A DNA stretch of 64,000 nucleotides from Pseudomonas sp. DY-1 (GTDB lineage Bacteria > Pseudomonadota > Gammaproteobacteria > Pseudomonadales > Pseudomonadaceae), in contig NZ_CP032616.1 in assembly GCF_003626975.1 (NCBI RefSeq), positions 3,658,001 through 3,722,000 on the forward strand, in the 5' to 3' direction. The position numbers were made by a program, and so were the translations under genes. Positions 51,708-60,739 of this stretch are shown one piece after another (the first letter of the stretch is position 1; the number at the start of each line of letters is the position of its first letter). The notes beneath the pieces are model-generated. The model saw only the letters and a list, made by a program, of their open reading frames with translations, did no database searches and was not told the origin of the DNA.

Positions 51708-51768
51708 TGTAGGAGCGAGCTTGCTCGCGAACTGCGCGCGACGCTTCGCGAGCAAGCCCGCTCCTACA
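51708..51768. repeat. Pseudomonas REP element pair
   Basis: TGTAGGAGCGAGCTTGCTCG starts at 51708 and its inverted partner ends CGCTCCTACA at 51768, the well-known intergenic REP hairpin of Pseudomonas. It separates the transporter genes from the amidohydrolase genes and may act as an mRNA stabiliser or weak terminator. Confidence 0.9.
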
Positions 51769-51803
51769 AAAGAACATCTTTGCAAACTGCCTTTGAGGTC
51801 CCC

Positions 51804-53000
51804 ATGACCGACACCTGCTGGCTGCGCAACGTCCGCCCCTTCGGCGGCGCGGCCGAAGACTTCCTAATCCAGAACGGCCGCTTCGCAGAACGCCGCCCGG
51901 CGAGCGATGCAGCGCTTGCCGCCACTGACATCGACGGCGCCGGCCAGCTGATGACCAGCGCCCTGGTGGAAAGCCATATCCACCTGGACAAGACCCTCTG
52001 GGGCCAACCCTGGCGCCCCAACAGCGCTGGTCCGACGCTGAAGGACTACATTGCCAACGAGCGCCGCGTGCTGCGCGAGGTCACCGCTCCAATCGCCGAA
52101 CGCGCCGGTGCGCTGCTGGAAAACTGCATCGCCCGGGGCTCGCTCACCATGCGCTGTCATGTGGATATCGACCCCGAGTTCGGCCTGCGCCACGTGGAAG
52201 CCATGCAAGCCCTGCGCGAGCGTTACCGCGACCTGATCGACCTCGAGCTGGTGGTGTTCCCGCAGACCGGGCTGGTCAGCCGCCCCGGCACCGCCGAGTT
52301 GATGCGCCAGGCCATGGGCCTGGGCGTGGAAAACGTCGGCGGACTCGACCCCTGCGGCATCGACAACGACCCCGTCGCCCAACTGGATATCGTCTTCGGC
52401 CTGGCCGCAGAGTTCGATCGCGGCGTGGACATCCACCTGCACGACAAGGGCGAACTCGGCCTCTGGCAGATTGCCCTGATCGCCGACTACACCGAGCGTT
52501 TCAATCGCCAGGGGCGGGTGATGATCAGTCACGCCTACTGCCTGGGAATGGTGCCCTGGAACCGCGTCGAAGCGCTGGCCAAGCGCCTGGCCTCGCTGGG
52601 TATCTCGCTGATGAGCTCGGCACCGGCCGACTGCGCCGTGCCGCCCTTCCTCGAACTCCGCGAAGCCGGCGTGAATCTTTGCCTCGGCTCCGACGGCATC
52701 CGCGATGCCTGGTCCCCCATGGGCAATGGCGACATGCTGGAGCGCGCCATGCTGCTGGCCTTCCGCTTCGACCTCGCCAAGGACGACGAGCTGGCCGCCG
52801 CCTTCGACGCCGCCAGCCAGCATGGCTCCAAGGCCCTGGGACTTTCGGAACACGGCCTCACCCTCGGTGCCCGTGCGGACTTCCTGCTGATGGATGCACA
52901 GAGCCTTGGCGAAGCCGTAGTGGCACGGCCGCAGCGCCAGGTCTATCGCGCCGGCAGGCTGATCGCCACCCAGGGCCGCCTGCTGGAGAGCCGCCTGTGA
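51804..53000 (+). CDS. Amidohydrolase, cytosine deaminase-like
   Basis: A 398-aa metal-dependent hydrolase of the CodA type. Metal ligands visible: His58 and His60 (VESHIHLDKTLWG), His in VDIHLHDKGE, His in MISHAYCLG and Asp in LGSDGIRDAWSP. Family members deaminate or open cyclic amidines and amides (cytosine, isocytosine, creatinine-like rings). ATG 51804 follows GAGG; the longer frame from 51699 runs through the REP element. Its stop overlaps the next start (GTGA). Confidence 0.87.
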   Translation: MTDTCWLRNVRPFGGAAEDFLIQNGRFAERRPASDAALAATDIDGAGQLMTSALVESHIHLDKTLWGQPWRPNSAGPTLKDYIANERRVLREVTAPIAERAGALLENCIARGSLTMRCHVDIDPEFGLRHVEAMQALRERYRDLIDLELVVFPQTGLVSRPGTAELMRQAMGLGVENVGGLDPCGIDNDPVAQLDIVFGLAAEFDRGVDIHLHDKGELGLWQIALIADYTERFNRQGRVMISHAYCLGMVPWNRVEALAKRLASLGISLMSSAPADCAVPPFLELREAGVNLCLGSDGIRDAWSPMGNGDMLERAMLLAFRFDLAKDDELAAAFDAASQHGSKALGLSEHGLTLGARADFLLMDAQSLGEAVVARPQRQVYRAGRLIATQGRLLESRL

Positions 53001-54496
53001 GCGCACCGCGCATTGGCCTGAAAGCCAGCTGCGTGGTGGGCTTCGATGGCACTCGCCACGTGCTCTGGCGCGACGGCGAAGTAGTAATCGAAGGGTCGCG
53101 CGTGCTCTTCGTCGGCCGCGGTTTTCCTGGCCCGGTGGATCGCTGGATCGACTACGGCAATGCCCTGCTCGGCCCCGGCTTCATCGACCTGGACGCCCTT
53201 GGCGATCTCGACTCCACAGTCCTTTGCCTGGACAACGGCGATGAGCGCAGCATGGGTCGCATGTGGTCGGCGGAGTACCTCGCCCGGGGGCCGCAGGAGA
53301 GCTACAACTTCGATGAAGAAGTCTTCAAGTACCGCTATGCGTTCACCCAACTGATCCGCAACGGCATCACCACGGCCATGCCGATCACCTCCATGTACTA
53401 CCGCGAGTGGGCGGAAACCTACGACGAGTTCGCGGCGGTCGCGGGTGTTGCCGCCGAGCTTGGCCTGCGCACCTACCTCGGCCCCTGCTACATGAGCGGC
53501 ATGCAGGTGCTGCAGCGCGACGGCAGCCTCGTCGAGCACTGGGACGAACCCCGTGGCCTGGCCGGGCTTGAGGCCGCCGAACGCTTCTTCCGTGACTTCG
53601 ATGGCGCCCACGACGGTTTGATCCGCGGCGCCCTGCTGCCGGACCGCATCCAGACCTGCACCCCGGCGCTGCTGCAACGCACCCATGCCCTCAGCCGCGA
53701 GCTGGCAGCTCCCGTACGCCTGCACTGCTGCCAGGGAAGCGGCGAAGTAGCGTTAGTAAAATCGCTGCGAGGCAAGGCACCGCTGGCCTGGCTGGAGGAA
53801 CTGGACCTGCTCGGCCCACGGACGCTGCTCCCCCACGGCATCTACATCGAAGGCGACGAAGACCTCGCCCGCCTCGCCGGCAGCGGCACCAGCCTGGTCC
53901 ACTGCCCGGTGGTCTTCGCCCGCGATGGCGAAGCGCTGGACTCCTTCGGCCGCTACCGCACACGCGGCATCAACTTCGCCCTGGGTACCGACACCTGGCC
54001 GGCGGACCTGCTGGACAACATGCGCCAAGGCCTGAATATCGCCCGCCTCAAGGAGGGCGGCAGCCACGGCACCAGCGCCCTCGATCTCTACAACGCCGCC
54101 ACCCTGGGTGGCGCCAAGGCGCTGGGTCGCGACGACCTGGGCCGCCTCGCGCCCGGCGCCAAGGCGGACATCACCGTGTTCGACCTCGACGGCCTGCACC
54201 TGGGTCCTCTGTTCGACCCGCTGAAAAACCTGCTCCTCGCGGGCCGTGGCGACGACTGCATCGCCAGCTGGATCGACGGACGCTGCGTGATGCAGGACGG
54301 CCAGGTCAACGGTGTCGACTACGCCAGCCTCCAGCAGCAAGCCCAACGGCAGTTCCACAAGCTGATGCAGAGCCACGCCGACCGCGCCTTCGGCCAACCG
54401 GATTGGCGGGGGCTGTTCCAGTCGGCCATTCCCTTCGCCGATGCGTGGAGCGCCGATCGTCCGCTCTGCACCCTTGCCAGCCAGCCCGACCAATAA
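52997..54496 (+). CDS. Amidohydrolase (ATZ/TRZ-like) with atypical first metal motif
   Basis: 499 aa from GTG 52997, overlapping the previous stop. TIM-barrel amidohydrolase signs: LLGPGFIDLDALGDLDS after the first strand, His in VRLHCCQGSGEVAL, His in LLPHGIYIEGDEDL, HCPVVFAR, and Asp in FALGTDTWPADLLDNMR; the C-terminal composite domain ends in GRLAPGAKADITVFDLDG. The usual His-x-His after strand 1 is replaced by an Asp-rich sequence, so metal binding or reaction may differ from chlorohydrolases/guanine deaminase. Function unknown; presumably the next step after the CodA-like enzyme. Confidence 0.82.
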   Translation: MSAPRIGLKASCVVGFDGTRHVLWRDGEVVIEGSRVLFVGRGFPGPVDRWIDYGNALLGPGFIDLDALGDLDSTVLCLDNGDERSMGRMWSAEYLARGPQESYNFDEEVFKYRYAFTQLIRNGITTAMPITSMYYREWAETYDEFAAVAGVAAELGLRTYLGPCYMSGMQVLQRDGSLVEHWDEPRGLAGLEAAERFFRDFDGAHDGLIRGALLPDRIQTCTPALLQRTHALSRELAAPVRLHCCQGSGEVALVKSLRGKAPLAWLEELDLLGPRTLLPHGIYIEGDEDLARLAGSGTSLVHCPVVFARDGEALDSFGRYRTRGINFALGTDTWPADLLDNMRQGLNIARLKEGGSHGTSALDLYNAATLGGAKALGRDDLGRLAPGAKADITVFDLDGLHLGPLFDPLKNLLLAGRGDDCIASWIDGRCVMQDGQVNGVDYASLQQQAQRQFHKLMQSHADRAFGQPDWRGLFQSAIPFADAWSADRPLCTLASQPDQ

Positions 54497-54509
54497 AGAG
54501 AACATCGCC

Positions 54510-55190
54510 ATGCTGAGCTTCGACTTCGCCCAACTGGGCCCCCGCGAGAAGTACAAGATCCTCATCGGCAGCGTGGTGCCCCGGCCCATCGCCCTGGTCA
54601 CCACGGTGGACGCCGAAGGCCGTGCCAACGCCGCGCCTTTCAGTTTCTTCAACGCGCTGTCCGCCGACCCGCCGATTCTCGCCCTCGGGGTGGAAAACCA
54701 CGCCGACCTGACCCCGAAGGACACCACGCGCAACATCATGCTGAACCAGGAATTCACCGTGAACATCGTTTCCGACGCACTGGTGGAAGCCATGAACGTT
54801 TGCGCCGTGCCCTTCGAACCCGGGTTCGACGAACTGCTCGCTGCCGGACTCACCGCACTACCCGGCAGCCGTGTCGGCTGCCCGTACATTGCCGAAGCAC
54901 CGGTCGCCCTGGAGTGCCGGCGGATGATGGGCCTTTCCATCGGCCAATCGCGGGAAATCATCCTCGGCGAAGTGTTGATGGTGCATGTACGCGACGAGTT
55001 GATCGATCCGAAAACCCTCTACATCGACCAACTCGGCCTCGATGCCATCGGTCGCATGGGCGGCCACGGCTATGCCCGCACGCGGGAGTACTTCGACCTG
55101 CCGACGCGGTCGTTGCAGGCTTGGAATGAGGAGCCGGGGGCGGGGGAACGAGTTTGGCCCGTTGCCCTCTCCCCCGTCCCCTCTCCCTGA
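54510..55190 (+). CDS. Flavin reductase-like FMN-binding split-barrel protein
   Basis: A 226-aa protein. The split-barrel FMN domain has IGSVVPRPIALVTTVDAEGR, NAAPFSFFNALSADPPILAL and the DTTRNIMLNQEFTVNIVS segment. It may supply reduced flavin to an oxygenase or act as an oxidoreductase in the same pathway. ATG 54510 (MLSFDFAQL), 13 bp after the amidohydrolase stop. The last 15 residues (ERVWPVALSPVPSP) are read from a CT-rich repeat and are probably not native. Confidence 0.82.
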   Translation: MLSFDFAQLGPREKYKILIGSVVPRPIALVTTVDAEGRANAAPFSFFNALSADPPILALGVENHADLTPKDTTRNIMLNQEFTVNIVSDALVEAMNVCAVPFEPGFDELLAAGLTALPGSRVGCPYIAEAPVALECRRMMGLSIGQSREIILGEVLMVHVRDELIDPKTLYIDQLGLDAIGRMGGHGYARTREYFDLPTRSLQAWNEEPGAGERVWPVALSPVPSP

Positions 55191-55322
55191 AGAGGAGAGG
55201 GGTGACTCGCGCCGGCATCGGAGAGGTATGCCGGACAGTCTGAGTAGTGCCTGACTCTGGATTTCGAGTCGGCACGCTATGGCTCCCCTCGCCCTTCAGG
55301 GAGAGGGGCTGGGGGAGAGGGC
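55160..55322. repeat. Inverted pair of CT-rich Pseudomonas repeats between convergent genes
   Basis: CCCTCTCCCCCGTCCCCTCT (from 55166) continuing into a GAAGAGGAGAGGGG hairpin half, and in inverse orientation CTCGCCCTTCAGGGAGAGGG (from 55288) followed by GCTGGGGGAGAGGG. Both flanking genes end inside these copies, and each gains a short Ser-Pro tail. Likely a bidirectional terminator-type element. Confidence 0.75.
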
Positions 55323-56180
55323 CTCCCCGGCCACCTCAAAAAACGCCTTCACCACGCGCAACTCCCCATAGCTCTCCAGGCACGCCAGATAGTGCCGGCT
55401 GACCAGTCCCTCACCTTTCAACGGAAGTGCCGCCACCCGTGGATCGCGCGGCACTTCCAGCGAATACACGATGCTCACCCCAAGCCCCGCCGCCACCGCT
55501 TCGATCACTGCTTCGCGGCTGTTCAGCTCCAGCGCCGCGCGCAGTTGCAGGCCCTGTTCGGTGCAGGCCTTCTCGAACGTGCGGCGCGTCAGGGAAGCGG
55601 GCTCGCGTTGCAGCAGCACCTCATCCCGCAACTCGTTCAGGCCGATTTCCTCGCGCGCTCCGACCCACCGGTGCGTCACCGGTAGCAACAGGCACAGGCG
55701 CGCCTCGCCGATGGGTTGCAGGCGCAGACCAGGCCGCTCGGACATGTCGCTGATAAGCGCCAGGTCCACCCGCTCGCCGTTCAGGGCATTCAGGGTTTCC
55801 TGGGTATTACCCAGGCGCAGGTTGATGGACACGCCCGGATGGCGTTCGCGCATCCGCGCCAGCAGCGGCATCACCAGGTGCGGGCTGTCGGCGGCAAGGT
55901 CCAGGCGACCGGACTCCAGTGCGCGGCTGGTGTCGAGCAGGTCCTCCGCCTGTTCCGCCAGGGCGAACAGCTGGTGACTGATGCCGGCCAGGCGACGCCC
56001 CAGTTCGGTGGGTTCCACCTGCCTCGCCGAACGCCGCAGCAGGCGTACCTGATAGTGCTCTTCCAGTGCCTTGATATGCCCGGTCACCGCCGGCTGGCTG
56101 ATGCACAGGCGTTCGGCGGCACGGGTGAAACTGCCCTCGCGAACCACGGCATCGAAGGCACGGAGCTGGAAGAGATTCAT
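55296..56180 (-). CDS. LysR-family transcriptional regulator
   Basis: A 294-aa protein, HTH at the N-terminus (MNLFQLRAFDAVVREGSFTR, ERLCISQPAVTGHIKALEEH) and the usual two-lobe effector domain (LDLAADSPHLVMPLLARMRE; VAAGLGVSIVYSLEVP). ATG 56180 is set by the conserved N-terminus; an 86-residue extension of the frame is spurious. Divergent from the EamA-type exporter gene, its probable target. The C-terminal Ser-Pro tail comes from the CT-rich repeat. Confidence 0.88.
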   Translation of the reverse strand: MNLFQLRAFDAVVREGSFTRAAERLCISQPAVTGHIKALEEHYQVRLLRRSARQVEPTELGRRLAGISHQLFALAEQAEDLLDTSRALESGRLDLAADSPHLVMPLLARMRERHPGVSINLRLGNTQETLNALNGERVDLALISDMSERPGLRLQPIGEARLCLLLPVTHRWVGAREEIGLNELRDEVLLQREPASLTRRTFEKACTEQGLQLRAALELNSREAVIEAVAAGLGVSIVYSLEVPRDPRVAALPLKGEGLVSRHYLACLESYGELRVVKAFFEVAGEALSPSPSP

Positions 56181-56241
56181 GGTTATTCCATCAGTAGGAG
56201 TTATTTGACGGATAACGATAAACGATTTGAATGATGTATCG

Positions 56242-57144
56242 ATGAACCCCACGCTACGTGACATCCGCCTCACCTTTCCCGCACTGGAGTTCCTCGTGCT
56301 CGCCGATACCGACCTCGCCACGCTGGTGGTCCTGCTCTCCGCGCTGATGCACGCCAGCTGGAACGCGGTGATCAAATCCGGCAGTGATCGGCTTTCGTCC
56401 ATGGCACTGGTGGACGGCGTAGCCTTCTGCTTCAGCATCGCCCTGCTCCCCCTGGTCAGCCCGCCACCGCTGGTGGTCTGGGGGCTGATCGGGCTGTCGG
56501 TGGTGGTGAATACGCTTTATCGCCTACTGCTGATCCGCGCCTACCACTTCGGCGATTTCGGCCAGGTCTATCCGGTGGTGCGCGGACTGCCGCCGCTGCT
56601 GGTAGCACTCAGTGCAGGGCTGGTGTTCGGAGAGCATCTATCGGGTGCCATGCTGCTGGGCATCGTGCTGATATCAGTGGGCATCCTCAGCCTGCTTTCC
56701 ACCCGATTGGAGTCCAATGCGCTGAAAGCCCTCGGCTGCGCCGCACTGGCCGGTGCTGGCGTGGCGCTCTACACACTGATCGACGCCCAGGGCGTGCGCC
56801 GCGCCGACAGCGTGCTGCAGTTCGTGGTCTACCTGACACTGATGCAGAGCGTGACCATCCCCTTGCTCGCCTGGATGCGCCGCGGCCCCCTCGTTCTTCG
56901 TTTCGCCCGCGACAACTGGCGCATCGGCCTGTTCGGCGGCTTCAACTACTGCGTCGCCTACGGACTGGTGCTGTTCGCCATGACCCTGGACAACGTGGCC
57001 AAGGTCGCGGCACTGCGCGAAAGCAGCGTGATCATCGCCGCCGTCATTGCCAGCCTGGTGTTCAAGGAAGCCTTCGGCATCCGCCGCATCCTCGCCGCCT
57101 GCGTGGTCACCGCCGGCATCCTGCTGATCAAGATGGTGGATTAG
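56242..57144 (+). CDS. EamA/DMT-family transporter
   Basis: A 300-aa membrane protein with about ten helices in two EamA halves (LVVLLSALMHASWNAVIKSG ... GVALYTLIDAQGVRRADS ... VAALRESSVIIAAVIASLVF). The duplicated RES/Glu-containing motif is typical of drug/metabolite transporters. I use ATG 56242; TTG 56227 is in frame, and the first 25 residues are variable, so the start is uncertain. Probably regulated by the divergent LysR protein; substrate unknown. Confidence 0.82.
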   Translation: MNPTLRDIRLTFPALEFLVLADTDLATLVVLLSALMHASWNAVIKSGSDRLSSMALVDGVAFCFSIALLPLVSPPPLVVWGLIGLSVVVNTLYRLLLIRAYHFGDFGQVYPVVRGLPPLLVALSAGLVFGEHLSGAMLLGIVLISVGILSLLSTRLESNALKALGCAALAGAGVALYTLIDAQGVRRADSVLQFVVYLTLMQSVTIPLLAWMRRGPLVLRFARDNWRIGLFGGFNYCVAYGLVLFAMTLDNVAKVAALRESSVIIAAVIASLVFKEAFGIRRILAACVVTAGILLIKMVD

Positions 57145-57157
57145 CCCACACGCTTCA

Positions 57158-57243
57158 CGCAGGTTGGCGCCGAGCCTGCGAGGCCCAGCGCGCGGGGTAG
57201 ATGCCGGTGCGCGCTAGCGGAACGCCGCCCGCACCAACCTGCG
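57158..57243. repeat. Inverted repeat with 10-bp perfect ends
   Basis: CGCAGGTTGG (57158-57167) and CCAACCTGCG (57234-57243) enclose 66 bases with internal GC-rich dyads. It lies between the converging EamA and Pmp3-like genes and resembles dispersed Pseudomonas intergenic repeats. Confidence 0.65.
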
Positions 57244-57253
57244 GGATCGTGCC

Positions 57254-57412
57254 TCAGCGCTTGGCGATGATGTACACGGCATGGACGATTCCGGGGATGT
57301 AGCCCAGCAGGGTAAGCAGGATGTTCAGCCAGAAGGCACCGCCGATACCCACCTGGAGGAACACGCCCAACGGCGGCAGGAGGATGGCGATGAGGATGCG
57401 GATCAGGTCCAT
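57254..57412 (-). CDS. YqaE/Pmp3 family small membrane protein
   Basis: 52 aa: MDLIRILIAILLPPLGVFLQ, then VGIGGAFWLNILLTLLGYIP and GIVHAVYIIAKR. Two membrane helices with the PPLGVFLQ motif identify the Pmp3/YqaE proteolipid family, linked to membrane potential and salt or stress response. ATG 57412 follows AAGGAG. Confidence 0.92.
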   Translation of the reverse strand: MDLIRILIAILLPPLGVFLQVGIGGAFWLNILLTLLGYIPGIVHAVYIIAKR

Positions 57413-57504
57413 GTGTAGCTCCTTATGAGAAAAGCCCTACGCCTAGTTACCGACCTTCGTACAGGCTAGGCGTTCATCCGGCTCGCCTCCATAATCGCTG
57501 CCTG

Positions 57505-58988
<1,484 letters not shown>

Positions 58989-58992
<4 letters not shown>

Positions 58993-59009
58993 GGGCTATT
59001 CGCCCCTAC
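58989..59009 (+). terminator. Hairpin at the stop codon of the sigma-54 activator gene
   Basis: GTAGGGGC (58989-58996) pairs with GCCCCTAC (59002-59009) and includes the TAG stop. A short GC-rich stem with few Ts; either a weak terminator or a short REP-like element. Confidence 0.55.
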
Positions 59010-59026
59010 AAAATCAGGCCCTCGGA

Positions 59027-59095
59027 GTGTCCACCCTTTTGGACACCAGTCTTTCAACTGTCCAGATTCATGGCCATCGTCTAGAAATCTGGACA
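59027..59095. promoter_or_regulatory. Two dyad upstream activator sites
   Basis: Dyad 1: GTGTCC (59027-59032)/GGACAC (59041-59046). Dyad 2: TGTCCAGATT (59059-59068)/AATCTGGACA (59086-59095), 10-bp perfect arms. They share a TGTCC/GGACA core and lie 70-140 bp upstream of the sigma-54 promoter, the usual enhancer position. Presumed binding sites of the 57505 activator. Confidence 0.7.
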
Positions 59096-59164
59096 CTTTC
59101 AGCGTTGCCTTAGAAACCGCTGAAACACCGACCCCAGAGCCATCCGCCGTCTTTTCGCCGCACC

Positions 59165-59180
59165 TGGCACACCTTTCGCT
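59165..59180 (+). promoter_or_regulatory. Sigma-54 promoter (-24/-12)
   Basis: TGGCACACCTTTCGCT: GG at 59166-59167 and GC at 59178-59179 separated by exactly 10 bases, with TGGCAC matching the -24 consensus fully and TCGC close to the -12 TTGC. It lies 83 bp before the GntP-type permease start. Confidence 0.75.
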
Positions 59181-59262
59181 CTAACAGCGCCATGGGCCAA
59201 GCAATGGCCTGCCACCAGCCGCCTCGACGCGGCGGAAAACAACAACAAGAAGGAAGTCCCCC

Positions 59263-60648
59263 ATGGGCACCCTAGGTATCCTGATTTCTCTCGCTCTGCT
59301 GATGTACCTCGCCTACCGCGGCATCAACGTGCTGATCCTCGCGCCGCTCATGGCCCTGCTCGCGGTGCTCTTCGCCGGCGACGCGGCACTGATGCTGCCG
59401 ACCTACACCCAAGTGTTCATGAAGTCCCTGGGCGGCTACCTGATCCAGTTCTTCCCGCTGTTCCTGCTCGGCGCCATCTTCGGCAAGTTGATGGACGACT
59501 CAGGCTCGGCCCGCGCCATCGCCCACGGCATCGTTGCCAAGCTCGGCCGCGAGCGCGCCATCCTGGCCATCGTGCTGGCCTGCGGCCTGCTGACCTACGG
59601 CGGCGTGTCGCTGTTCGTGGTGGCGTTCGCGGTCTACCCCATCGGCACCGCGCTGTTCCGCGAGGCGGGCATTCCCAAGCGCCTGCTGCCGGGTGCCATC
59701 GCCCTCGGCGCCTTCACCTTCACCATGACCGCACTCCCCGGCACCCCGGCCATCCAGAACGCCATCCCTAGCCCCTTCTTCGGCACCGACGCCTTTGCCG
59801 CACCCATCCTCGGCCTGATCGGCGGCCTGATGATGCTCGTCCTCGGCAGCTGGTGGCTGAGCGCCCAGGCGCGCAAGCTGATGGCGGCTGGCGAAGGCTA
59901 CGGTGTACACAAGGATGACGCGGCCGAGCAGGTTGGCTTACCCACCACCGGTTTCTGGCTGGCGCTGCTGCCGATCCTGCTGGTGATCGTCCTCAACTTC
60001 CTGATGGCCAAGCAGGTGCTGCCGAACGTCGACACCAGCTTCCTGGCCAAGCCTGAGTTCGGCGGCTTGCAGGACGCCAAGTCGGTGATCGGCATCTGGT
60101 CCATCATCGTCGCCCTCAGCGCCGCCGTGCTGCTGCTGATCGGCCTGCACTGGAAGCGCTGGACCGACCTCAAGCAGAGCCTAAACGACGGCACCTTCGG
60201 CTCCATGCTGCCGATCCTCAACACGGCGTCCGAAGTGGGTTACGGCACGGTGATCGCCTCGCTCGCCGGCTTCGTGGTGATCCGCGACCTGGTACTCAGC
60301 GTGCCGGGCAACCCGCTGGTGTCCGAAGCCGTCGCCGTGAACATCCTCGCCGGTATCACCGGCTCGGCCTCCGGCGGCATGTCCATCGCGCTGAAGACCC
60401 TCGGCGCCCAGTACCTGGAAATGGCCAACGCCGCCGGTATCAGCCCTGAGCTGCTGCACCGCGTCGCCGCCATGGCCTCCGGCTGCATGGATACCCTGCC
60501 GCACAACGGCGCGGTGATCTCACTGCTGGCGATCTGCAAGCTGACTCACCGCGATTCGTACAAATTCATCTTCATGAACACCGTGATCTTCCCGCTCATG
60601 GCCCTGACGGTGGTGATCACCCTGGGCAGCCTGTTCGGGAGTTTCTGA
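59263..60648 (+). CDS. GntP-family permease
   Basis: A 461-aa secondary transporter for hydroxy-acid or short-chain carboxylate substrates. About 12-14 helices; typical pieces are FFPLFLLGAIFGKLMDDSGS, GAFTFTMTALPGTPAIQNAI, LAGITGSASGGMSIALKTLG and MASGCMDTLPHNGAVISLL. ATG 59263 follows AAGAAGGAAG. With the CoA-transferase and porin it forms a sigma-54-controlled uptake and activation unit, perhaps for 3-hydroxybutyrate, acetoacetate or a related acid. Confidence 0.9.
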   Translation: MGTLGILISLALLMYLAYRGINVLILAPLMALLAVLFAGDAALMLPTYTQVFMKSLGGYLIQFFPLFLLGAIFGKLMDDSGSARAIAHGIVAKLGRERAILAIVLACGLLTYGGVSLFVVAFAVYPIGTALFREAGIPKRLLPGAIALGAFTFTMTALPGTPAIQNAIPSPFFGTDAFAAPILGLIGGLMMLVLGSWWLSAQARKLMAAGEGYGVHKDDAAEQVGLPTTGFWLALLPILLVIVLNFLMAKQVLPNVDTSFLAKPEFGGLQDAKSVIGIWSIIVALSAAVLLLIGLHWKRWTDLKQSLNDGTFGSMLPILNTASEVGYGTVIASLAGFVVIRDLVLSVPGNPLVSEAVAVNILAGITGSASGGMSIALKTLGAQYLEMANAAGISPELLHRVAAMASGCMDTLPHNGAVISLLAICKLTHRDSYKFIFMNTVIFPLMALTVVITLGSLFGSF

Positions 60649-60673
60649 CGGAGCGACCCGCTTCTCGCTATTC

Positions 60674-60702
60674 CTGTAGGAGCGAATGAACTCGCTCCTA
60701 CA
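60674..60702. repeat. Short REP hairpin
   Basis: TGTAGGAGCGA and TCGCTCCTACA arms around a 7-nt centre, the Pseudomonas REP type, between the permease and CoA-transferase genes. Confidence 0.85.
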
Positions 60703-60739
60703 AAGAGCACCATCCGTTTTCAATCGCTCGAGGAACACC

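Noticed and set aside
51864..53006. 380-codon minus-strand frame over the CodA-like gene
   Set aside because: No recognisable domain; the plus-strand gene has metal-ligand motifs and correct operon spacing.
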